From Duganella sp. 1411 (GTDB lineage: Bacteria; Pseudomonadota; Gammaproteobacteria; Burkholderiales; Burkholderiaceae_D), in contig NZ_JAFICD010000002.1 of assembly GCF_017833525.1 (NCBI RefSeq), positions 124,001 through 188,000 on the forward strand: a DNA stretch of 64,000 nucleotides. Reading direction: 5' to 3'. Below the pieces are notes generated by a model. That model was given only the letters and a program-made list of their open reading frames with translations. It did no database searches and was not told the origin of the DNA. Shown here piece by piece: positions 57,563 through 64,000 of the stretch. The first letter of the stretch is position 1, and each line of letters starts with the position of its first letter. The position numbers were made by a program, and so were the translations under genes.

Positions 57563-57988
57563 ATGTCGGATTTCCACAGGTATTTCAAGGAGAACATGGA
57601 GGCGTTGGGCCTGCCCGCGCCGGACAGCCTGTTCGGCAATGTGCAAAGCGCCGTGACGACTGTCACCGTGCTACTCGCCAGCATCGACAAGTTCGGCCAG
57701 CGGATCACCATCGCCGAGCTGATCGGCGCCGGCACGCGGCTGGAAAAGCTGGGGATGATCGGCACGTTGTCGGCCGCCTTTTATGTCGGCGCGTGTATCG
57801 GCAGCCTGGCGGTGGCGACGGGGCGTACGCTGTCCGGAGGCGCCAGCGTGGCGGACGTGTTGTGGTATGCGCGGGTGCATCACCTGCATCGGCCGTGGCT
57901 GGCGGCGGAGTTGTACCGCGCGCCGGGCATTTACCGGCCGAAGGTGGCCGGCAGGTCGGCGCACAAACACGCAGCGATGCAGCGATGA
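57563..57988 (+). CDS. Small membrane-associated protein of unknown function
   Basis: 141 residues with GAGGAGGGGG before the ATG. N-terminal soluble part (MSDFHRYFKENMEALGLPAP), a glycine-rich hydrophobic segment (MIGTLSAAFYVGACIGSLAV, about 65-85) and a basic C-terminus. I do not recognise the family. Its stop overlaps the start of the next small membrane protein (ATGA), so the two are probably co-translated partners. Confidence 0.6.
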   Translation: MSDFHRYFKENMEALGLPAPDSLFGNVQSAVTTVTVLLASIDKFGQRITIAELIGAGTRLEKLGMIGTLSAAFYVGACIGSLAVATGRTLSGGASVADVLWYARVHHLHRPWLAAELYRAPGIYRPKVAGRSAHKHAAMQR

Positions 57989-58215
57989 GCGCGAAGATGA
58001 AAGACGACCTGCTGCTGATCCTGACGGCGCTGGTGTGCGCCGGCGGCGCGTGGGCGTTCTGGCATTACCTGGGCGCGCAAGCGCTGGGAGCGCTCTCGAC
58101 GATCGCGCTGATCGCGCTGGCGGCCGACAACTACCGCCTGCGCCGCCGCCTGCGCCAAACTCCGGGGTCAGGTCCACCAATTCTACACGGGCGGAACCGT
58201 CGGGGCGACACGTAG
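57985..58215 (+). CDS. Small two-helix membrane protein ending in a REP element
   Basis: 76 residues with two membrane helices (LLLILTALVCAGGAWAFWHY; ALGALSTIALIALAADNYRL) and a basic end. The last codons and the stop (TAG at 58213-58215) come from repeat DNA: a GGGGTCAGG-type repeat and the first bases of the REP at 58210. The original C-terminus has therefore probably been replaced. Unknown function; coupled to the preceding gene. Confidence 0.6.
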   Translation: MSAKMKDDLLLILTALVCAGGAWAFWHYLGAQALGALSTIALIALAADNYRLRRRLRQTPGSGPPILHGRNRRGDT

Positions 58216-58305
58216 GGCGGATTAGGCGGAACGCCGTAATCGGCCATTACGTGAGCCGTCGAAACGCGTGCATGGCGGATTACGCTTCGCTAATCCGCCC
58301 TACGT
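58210..58305. repeat. REP palindrome
   Basis: 96 bp with perfect 16-bp arms (ACGTAGGGCGGATTAG and complement), closely related to 33790-33886. It lies between two convergent genes, overlaps the stop of the small membrane gene, and could form a strong bidirectional hairpin. Confidence 0.9.
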
Positions 58306-58359
58306 GGTTCAGAATTTATCAGCCGTGAGCGCGATTTTTCATCGGCCGTGATCAGCGCA

Positions 58360-60501
58360 TCAGTCGATCGTGATCGCCAGGTCCCGCCCCTTGACGGCGG
58401 CGTTGCCCGCGTAATCCTCGGCTGTGATGCGCAGCGTGTAATTGCCTGCACCGAGCTTGCCGACCTGCCACGCGCCCGGCGTGAGCTTGCCATGCATCAG
58501 CCGATTGTTGATCGCATAGGCAAAGCGCGTCTCGGCGTTGCCGTGCACCGTGATGCCGCTGCCCTCCATGTACGCGTACTTGACCGCCTCGCGGTTGCGC
58601 GGAATCCTGTCGTACAGCTGCGTGATGACCGGCTGCTCCATGCCGGGAATAACCTCGCCGTCCGCGTTGAGCAATTGGTAGCCCAGCTTGAACAGCCCCA
58701 GCCGTCGGCGCGCCTGCACGCCGTTCATCTGATCGAACGCGTCCACCACGATCTGCACATCACCCAGGCTGCGCCGCACCAGCACCCGCCCCTCGACCAC
58801 CTCCTTGAGCTGCTTGCCGGCGGCGTCGCGCAACGTAATGCCCTGGATCTTGGGCGCGATGGTGTCCTCCAGATCGATAAACGGCAGGCTCAACGGATTG
58901 AGCGCGTCGCCGTTCGGCTTGTAGTCCAGATGCACGTGCGCCATGCGGTTGACCGTGCCCAGCGTCTCGCCAACGGCGAACCGCGTGCCGCGCTTGACGC
59001 GCACCGCATCGGGCACGCCCTTGTCGTCCTTCACCACCTGGAAGCGCGGATCGACGGCCTTGTCGCGGCCGTCGCGCCCCACGCGCATATGGATGTAATG
59101 CAAGCCGTTGAGCGCCATGCCCTCCGACAGCTCGCCGTAGCCCCACGTGGCGCGCGGATCGGTGACCTTGCCGGCGGCGACCGCCAGCACCGGCGTGCCG
59201 ATGGCCGCCTGCACGTCCAGCCCGGCGTGGAAATGGTGGCGGCTCTCGCCTTTGAAGTCGCCGCGCACCTCGCCCATCAGCCCGACCACCTCGTGCGCCC
59301 TGTCCTGCGGCTTGACCGGCCACAGCATGGTCGCGCCGTGGGCCGGCACGGGCGCCGCCGGCTCGTCCGGGGCCGTCGAGCCCGCCACCGCCGGCGCCAC
59401 GTGGTGCAGGCGATACGTGGCGCCATCGGTCACGAACAGCGAGCCATCCCTGGCCACCGCGATGCCGCGCGGCGCGTACAGGCGCACGCCGCCGTCGGAA
59501 CCGTAGCCCGGCTCGGCGCCATGGTCGGCGTCGGGCAGCGGCAGCACCTCGCCGGCCGGCGTGATCTGCGCCAGGCGGCCATGCGAGTTGCTGGCCAGGT
59601 AGAGATAGCCGTCGGCCGTCAGCGCCAAGGCGACAGGCGAGCGCAGCAGCGATGCCTGGTCGTCGTCCTCGGCCTCGGCGATGGTGCTGACGACGCCGTC
59701 CTTGCCGAGCTTGCGGATCGCGTGGTTGCCGGTGTCGGCGATGTAGAGGTCGCCGTTGGCGGCCAGCGCCAGCCCGGTGGGCGCGGAGAACTGCGCCTGC
59801 GCCGCCGCGCCGTCGGCCTTGCCGGCGCGGCGTCCGCCGGCGATGGTGGTGACGTCGCCGCCGGGCGCGATCCGGCGGATGCTGTCGTTGTAGGTATCGC
59901 TCACGTACACGACGCCGGCCGCGTCGACCGCCACGCCGATCGGGCCGTTGAAGCGCGCCGCCGCGCCCCGGCCATCGGCGGCGCCGGCCAGGCCGTCGCC
60001 GGCCAAGGTCGACACCGTGCCGTCGGGCGCGATCTTGCGGATGGCGTTGTTGCCGGTGTCGGCCACGTACAGGTTGCCGGCGGCGTCGATCGCCAGGCCG
60101 GACGGGGTGTTGAACGACGCCGCCGTGCCGGGCCCCTCGGCGTAGCCCTCGACCGCCCCGGCCAGCGTGGTGCTGACGCCGTCCACGCCGATCTTGCGGA
60201 TGTTGTTGTTATCGCCGCCATCGGCGACGTACAGATTGCCGGCCTTGTCGAGCACGACGCCGAACGGGTCGGCGAAACGGGTGCGGCGTGCGGCGCCGTT
60301 GCCCATGCCCGGCAAGCCGTCGCCGGCGACGGTGCTGACGCGCGCGCTCCACTGCCGCTGCGTGCCCTGCGCAACGGCGGTGGCGGCGGCGCCGCCCTTG
60401 TCCGCCGACGGCTTGACCATCAGATAGGCAACGCCACCGCCGACGGCCGCGCCGCCCAGCGCCAGCGCCGCAAGAATTAATTTGAATTGAGTTGGAGACA
60501 C
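58360..60501 (-). CDS. NHL-repeat protein fused to an M23-type metallopeptidase
   Basis: 713 residues. N-terminal membrane anchor or signal (LILAALALGGAAVGGGVAYL); NHL beta-propeller (about 55-385) with repeated NLYVADTGNNAIRKIAPDG-type blades; then an M23 peptidase-like domain (about 420-560) keeping its zinc ligands in HFHAGLDVQAAIGTPVLAVA (HxxxD) and MAHVHLDY (HxH); then a C-terminal beta domain ending in Ig-like strands (YTLRITAEDYAGNAAVKGRD). M23 enzymes cut peptidoglycan cross-links. The propeller may position the enzyme by binding protein or glycan. This domain order is unusual to me. Confidence 0.82.
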   Translation of the reverse strand: MSPTQFKLILAALALGGAAVGGGVAYLMVKPSADKGGAAATAVAQGTQRQWSARVSTVAGDGLPGMGNGAARRTRFADPFGVVLDKAGNLYVADGGDNNNIRKIGVDGVSTTLAGAVEGYAEGPGTAASFNTPSGLAIDAAGNLYVADTGNNAIRKIAPDGTVSTLAGDGLAGAADGRGAAARFNGPIGVAVDAAGVVYVSDTYNDSIRRIAPGGDVTTIAGGRRAGKADGAAAQAQFSAPTGLALAANGDLYIADTGNHAIRKLGKDGVVSTIAEAEDDDQASLLRSPVALALTADGYLYLASNSHGRLAQITPAGEVLPLPDADHGAEPGYGSDGGVRLYAPRGIAVARDGSLFVTDGATYRLHHVAPAVAGSTAPDEPAAPVPAHGATMLWPVKPQDRAHEVVGLMGEVRGDFKGESRHHFHAGLDVQAAIGTPVLAVAAGKVTDPRATWGYGELSEGMALNGLHYIHMRVGRDGRDKAVDPRFQVVKDDKGVPDAVRVKRGTRFAVGETLGTVNRMAHVHLDYKPNGDALNPLSLPFIDLEDTIAPKIQGITLRDAAGKQLKEVVEGRVLVRRSLGDVQIVVDAFDQMNGVQARRRLGLFKLGYQLLNADGEVIPGMEQPVITQLYDRIPRNREAVKYAYMEGSGITVHGNAETRFAYAINNRLMHGKLTPGAWQVGKLGAGNYTLRITAEDYAGNAAVKGRDLAITID

Positions 60502-60569
60502 GACACCACGCTTGAGGTTGACTGACTAGACATCATATTATTGCAATTGAGCATCTTTTGATAGCATCT

Positions 60570-61313
60570 TTATTTCTTGCGCAGACGCCTGAGCGCCAAC
60601 GGCAACACATTAAACAGCGACACCAGCGCCCGCATCTGCCACGGGAACACATAGCGCTCGTCGCGCCTGGCGATGGCGGCGGCCATGCGCCGCACCGCCT
60701 CGTCCTCCGGCATCAGGAACGGTTTGCCGCCGGCGTCACCCCCGTTCAACTCGCGCAGGCGGGCCGTGTCGACGTAGCCCGGCACGATCACCGTCACGGC
60801 GATCGAAAACGGCGCCAGCGCCTTGCGGTAGGCGTCGCAGATGGCGATGGCGGCGCGCTTGCTGGCGCTGTAGACGGAGCCGCCCGGATAGTCCCGCTGC
60901 AAGCCGGCGATCGAGGCCACCGCGACCAGATGCCCCTGCCCGCGCGCGATCATCGCCTCGGCGGCGGCGCTGAAGGCATGCTCCAATCCGCCCACATTGA
61001 CGCGCAACACCGGCAACGTGGCCGCCGGATCGCGCGCGATCGCCGCCGCGTCGGTGTAATGGCCCGCGCTGACGATCAGCAGATCCAGTCCGCCGGCGGC
61101 GAAATCGCCGATCACCGCCGCCACCCCGGCGCGGTCGGCGATATCGCAGGCGTGCGCGGTGACGCGGCCATCCCGCATCAGCGGCAGGCCGGCGACCTTG
61201 TCCGGATGGCGTCCGCAGATGGCCACGCGCGCGCCCTGCTGCGCATAATGCCGCGCCAACCCGAGGCCGATGCCGCTGGTGCCGCCGATGATCATCACCC
61301 GCCGGACCGTCAT
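60570..61313 (-). CDS. Short-chain dehydrogenase/reductase
   Basis: 247 residues: cofactor motif IIGGTSGIGLGLA, ACDIADR, NVGG-type central helix, catalytic Ser in VASIAGL and YSASK (YxxxK), then VPGYVDT. NADP use is suggested by the Arg after strand 2 (ICGRHP). Its ATG overlaps the stop of the patatin-like gene, so both are co-translated. In this lipid-related setting it may reduce a keto or acyl intermediate; the substrate is unknown. Confidence 0.85.
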   Translation of the reverse strand: MTVRRVMIIGGTSGIGLGLARHYAQQGARVAICGRHPDKVAGLPLMRDGRVTAHACDIADRAGVAAVIGDFAAGGLDLLIVSAGHYTDAAAIARDPAATLPVLRVNVGGLEHAFSAAAEAMIARGQGHLVAVASIAGLQRDYPGGSVYSASKRAAIAICDAYRKALAPFSIAVTVIVPGYVDTARLRELNGGDAGGKPFLMPEDEAVRRMAAAIARRDERYVFPWQMRALVSLFNVLPLALRRLRKK

Positions 61314-62416
61314 CGCCGCGCCTCGTTAAGCCGGGTGCTGTTGCGCATCGCCGGCCGGCGGCCCTGCGCCGCCAGCGCGTACGCCTCTTGCGCGCGCTGA
61401 TAGCCGTAGTGCCACAGCGCGTCGACATCGGCCACGTAGCGCTCGTAGCTGGCCGGCGCCACCAGCCTGACGCGGTTGCGCCGCCAATCGACGCGCTTGC
61501 GCACGCCGCGGCCTTTCAAGGCGCGCCGGACGTCGGAGGTATCCACCCACACATCCACCGGCTGCGCGTGCACGTGGCGCAGCCGCCGGTTGCCGTCGAA
61601 ACCGAAGACGGAACGCAAGGCCGGTATGGCCAGCAGCTCGTCGTAGGCTTCTTTCATTTCCATGGTGACGTGCCGCGCCAGGCCGCGCGCCAGCTCCACC
61701 GGGAACAGGTCGATCACCCCGCCGGTGTAGTCGGCGCCGCGCGCCGTCTGGCAGCGGAAGTACACCATGTCGGCGATGGAAATGCGGGCGGCATCGGCCA
61801 CCGGCATCGCGGTGTCGACCAGCAGATCGGGCGTGACGGCGTCGCTCCAGCCGTCCGCGCCGATCGCCGACGGCAGCCCGGCCGCCAGCGCGGCGGTGCG
61901 CTCGTCGCAAAACAAGGTCACGCTGTAGATCGCACGCCCGCCACGCGGCCGCCCCGTTTCGTCCGGCCCGAACAGCAGCTTGCCGCCGATGATGGCCAGC
62001 GCCGGGCCATGCCCGGCGCCCCCCTCGGGCAGCGGCAACCGCTCGGGCAGCTCAAACAGATAGTCGTTGAAGAGGTCCGGCAGATAAGCGGCGCGGCCGC
62101 CGCCCAGGCGCCGCCGCGCCACGTTGAACAGCGCGCTGGCGGGCGTGGCGCGCTCGCTGGAGCGCAGGTCGCCGAGGAACTCATACATCCGCCGCGAGCC
62201 GAGCCAGGCCTTGCGCGCCGCCGTGTCGGGCAAGCCGGCGATGATGGCGCCGGCGACGGCGCCGCCGCACGTGGCCAGCAGCAGATCGGGCGCGCGGCCG
62301 GCGTCGACGGCCGCCGCGTGCATGCCAAGGTAATAGCCGAAGCGGAAACCGCCGCCGGCCAGCACCATGCAGCGTTCATATTTGGGGTATCGCTCAGCTC
62401 GCGTCATGCGTGACAT
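61310..62416 (-). CDS. Patatin-like protein with altered catalytic residues
   Basis: 368 residues. The oxyanion loop is intact (LAGGGFRFGYYLG, near residue 19), but the nucleophile motif G-x-S-x-G reads ATCGGA with Cys50 in the Ser position, and the DGG motif carrying the second dyad residue reads YTGGVIDLFPVE with Thr in the Asp position. Either it is a pseudoenzyme or it uses a different chemistry. It is co-translated with the SDR gene and divergent from the PAP2 fusion gene with only 41 bp between, suggesting shared control. Confidence 0.78.
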   Translation of the reverse strand: MSRMTRAERYPKYERCMVLAGGGFRFGYYLGMHAAAVDAGRAPDLLLATCGGAVAGAIIAGLPDTAARKAWLGSRRMYEFLGDLRSSERATPASALFNVARRRLGGGRAAYLPDLFNDYLFELPERLPLPEGGAGHGPALAIIGGKLLFGPDETGRPRGGRAIYSVTLFCDERTAALAAGLPSAIGADGWSDAVTPDLLVDTAMPVADAARISIADMVYFRCQTARGADYTGGVIDLFPVELARGLARHVTMEMKEAYDELLAIPALRSVFGFDGNRRLRHVHAQPVDVWVDTSDVRRALKGRGVRKRVDWRRNRVRLVAPASYERYVADVDALWHYGYQRAQEAYALAAQGRRPAMRNSTRLNEARR

Positions 62417-62457
62417 AATGCATCAATTACATAGTTATTAACAAGGACACTTCAGCA

Positions 62458-63717
62458 ATGTATCGCCAGCCCGCCCCCGGCACGTGCGCGCGCGATCAGC
62501 CGTCAGGCGCCGGAACGGCCGCGCGCGACGGCGTGGCGGCCGGCGATCGCTGGATGCGCTTGGCGCTCAACGCGGCGCTGTTCGGCATCTGCTATCCGGC
62601 AACCAACTACCTCGGCCACTTGCGGGCGCAGCAATCCGACGGCGGCGCCGTGGCCATGGCTTGGGAAGCGGCCGTGCCCTTCGTGCCGTGGATGGTGGTG
62701 CCGTACATGACCTCGGGCCTGTTGTTCGCGCTCAGTTTCCTGCTGGTGCGCGGACGCGGCGAACTGTCCGCGCTGGGCCGGCGCGTGGCCTTCGCCACCA
62801 TCGTCGCCTGCCTGGTCTTCGCCGCCTTTCCGCTGCGCTTCGCGCTGACCCGGCCGACGGTGGACGCCGCCCTGCCCGCCTGGCTGTTCGCGCAATTGTC
62901 GCTGGTGGACCGGCCCTACAACCAGCTGCCGTCGCTGCATGTGGCCTATTGCGTGATTTTCTGGCCGGCCCTGCGCACGGTCGCGCGCGCGGCGTGGCAA
63001 CGCGCGGCGCTGGCCGGCTGGCTGCTGCTGGTGGCCGTCAGCACGGTATTCACCTACCAGCACCACGCGCTCGATGTCGCCGCCGGAGCGCTGCTCGGCG
63101 CGCTCGCGATCCGCTTGCTGCCGGTGCCGTCCGCCGACGACACCCGCAAGCCCGTCAGCCTTTGCTACGCCGTACTCGCGGGCTTGGCGCTGCTGGCCTG
63201 GTTCGCGCTCGGCGGCGCATGGTGGCTTTACCTGTGCGCCAGCCTGCTGCTGGTGGCGCACGCCTATCGCAGCCGCTCGGCCGGCTTCCTGCGCAAACGC
63301 GGCGGCGGCCATCCTTTCTGGATCTGGCTGCTGTACGCGCCGTATCTGGCCGGCTACCGGCTGACGTGGCAACTGGTGCGGCTGCGCGAACGCGGCCGCC
63401 CGCCCTTCATCCACCACGGCGGCCGATTGTGGGTGGGCCGCCGCCTGACCGACGCCGAGGCCGCGCGCTTGCCGGCCGGGTGCGTCGTCATCGATCTGGC
63501 CAACGAGTTGAGCGAAACGCCGGCGCTGCGCGCGCACGACTACCGCCACTTCCCGCTGCTGGACCTGGACACGCCCACCCCGCAGTCGGCCCGCCCCATC
63601 GTCGAGGCCATCGCCGCCTGCGCGCGCGAAGGCCGTCCCGTCTACCTGCACTGCGCCATGGGCTACCGGCGCAGCCGCGAAATCGCCCAACTTTATCAGG
63701 AGTACAGCCAGCAATGA
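62458..63717 (+). CDS. PAP2 phosphatase fused to dual-specificity phosphatase (YnbD-like)
   Basis: 419 residues. The N-terminal part has about six membrane helices with PAP2 motifs (NQLPSLHVAY, HHALDVAAGALLG), then further helices, then a cytoplasmic dual-specificity phosphatase domain with HCAMGYRRS (Cys399, Arg405; C-x5-R). The same fusion occurs in E. coli YnbD, next to CDP-alcohol phosphotransferase YnbA. Likely role: dephosphorylating a lipid phosphate or phosphatidyl head group. AAGGA precedes the ATG; its stop overlaps the next start. Confidence 0.85.
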   Translation: MYRQPAPGTCARDQPSGAGTAARDGVAAGDRWMRLALNAALFGICYPATNYLGHLRAQQSDGGAVAMAWEAAVPFVPWMVVPYMTSGLLFALSFLLVRGRGELSALGRRVAFATIVACLVFAAFPLRFALTRPTVDAALPAWLFAQLSLVDRPYNQLPSLHVAYCVIFWPALRTVARAAWQRAALAGWLLLVAVSTVFTYQHHALDVAAGALLGALAIRLLPVPSADDTRKPVSLCYAVLAGLALLAWFALGGAWWLYLCASLLLVAHAYRSRSAGFLRKRGGGHPFWIWLLYAPYLAGYRLTWQLVRLRERGRPPFIHHGGRLWVGRRLTDAEAARLPAGCVVIDLANELSETPALRAHDYRHFPLLDLDTPTPQSARPIVEAIAACAREGRPVYLHCAMGYRRSREIAQLYQEYSQQ

Positions 63718-64000
63718 GTTTTTCGATCTACCAGTTGAAACCACAATTCCAGCGCTTGCTGCAACCGCTGATGCGCGCGCTGGTGCGCCTGCGCGTCTCG
63801 CCCAACCAGATCACCGTGGCGACGATGCTGCTGTCGGTCGTCTACGGCGCGGCGCTGGCCTGGCAGCCGCGCTGTGCCGGGCTGTGGATCGGCCTGGCCG
63901 CCTTCCTGCTGCTGCGCATGGCGCTCAACGCCATCGACGGCATGCTGGCCAACGCCACCGGACAAAAGACCCGCCTCGGCACGCTGCTCAACGAGATTTG
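63714..64000 (+). CDS. CDP-alcohol phosphatidyltransferase, N-terminal part (YnbA-like)
   Basis: The first 95 residues are visible. Two membrane helices flank the motif region DGMLANATGQKTRLGTLLNE. The usual motif is DGxxAR-x8-GxxxDxxxD; here AR is AN and the first Asp after the Gly is Asn. The Asn at the latter place is seen in the YnbA-type subfamily, where the motif continues NELGD. Enzyme would join an alcohol to CDP-diacylglycerol in the inner membrane. Coupled to the PAP2 fusion gene by ATGA. Confidence 0.82.
   Translation, partial: MSFSIYQLKPQFQRLLQPLMRALVRLRVSPNQITVATMLLSVVYGAALAWQPRCAGLWIGLAAFLLLRMALNAIDGMLANATGQKTRLGTLLNEI

Overview
The window is GC-rich DNA, almost fully coding, and looks chromosomal. 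Its gene content points to a betaproteobacterium of the Oxalobacteraceae (Massilia, Duganella or Janthinobacterium relatives): PEP-CTERM surface proteins, an MSHA-type IV pilus locus, GTAGGGCGGATTA-type REP palindromes, and paired acyl-CoA dehydrogenases. This placement is inferred from content and style; no rRNA or tRNA gene is present to fix it.

Layout: 1-602 is the end of an HD-GYP protein. 636-2544 is a lower-GC, toxin-antitoxin-like cassette (ribbon-helix-helix protein, HipA-like kinase, DUF3037 protein). 2610-8565 holds two giant glycine-rich PEP-CTERM proteins and a coupled small membrane protein; an AraC-type regulator diverges from them. 9609-23107 (minus strand) is a complete-looking MSHA pilus locus in two blocks, mshE-G-(B/F)-A-C-D-O-P followed by mshI-pilN-J-K-L-M-N. 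23369-38032 (plus strand) is a second, hybrid MSHA/type II secretion-like machine. It has its own AAA ATPase, secretin, TPR protein, GspE, GspF, a fused PilM-PilN protein, PilO-like and MshK-like subunits and three pilin-like proteins. An ABC ATPase sits at its front and an ABC permease near its end. It is followed by a 1522-residue hybrid histidine kinase and a REC-GGDEF diguanylate cyclase.

43659-46641 holds two secreted proteins of unknown function and an OmpA-family protein. A low-GC segment (about 46642-49929: AraC regulator, aldo/keto reductase, small PEP-CTERM protein) lies between two copies of a 25-bp direct repeat derived from the 3' end of the OmpA-family gene. 50077-53444 is an operon of an alpha/beta hydrolase and two acyl-CoA dehydrogenases, followed by a divergent HxlR-type regulator/MFS transporter pair with a clear operator. 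55333-57165 is a secreted GH16 beta-1,3-glucanase with a strong promoter overlapped by a LacI-type operator. 58360-60501 is an NHL-repeat/M23 metallopeptidase fusion. From 60570 to the right edge is a phospholipid-related cluster (SDR, patatin-like protein with altered catalytic residues, PAP2-dual specificity phosphatase fusion, CDP-alcohol phosphatidyltransferase) recalling E. coli ynbA/ynbD.

The main theme is envelope and surface biology: two filament machines side by side on opposite strands, c-di-GMP and phosphorelay signalling next to them, exosortase-type surface proteins, and secreted glycan and peptidoglycan enzymes. The best candidate for a poorly described system is the second pilus/secretion hybrid with its built-in ABC transporter.
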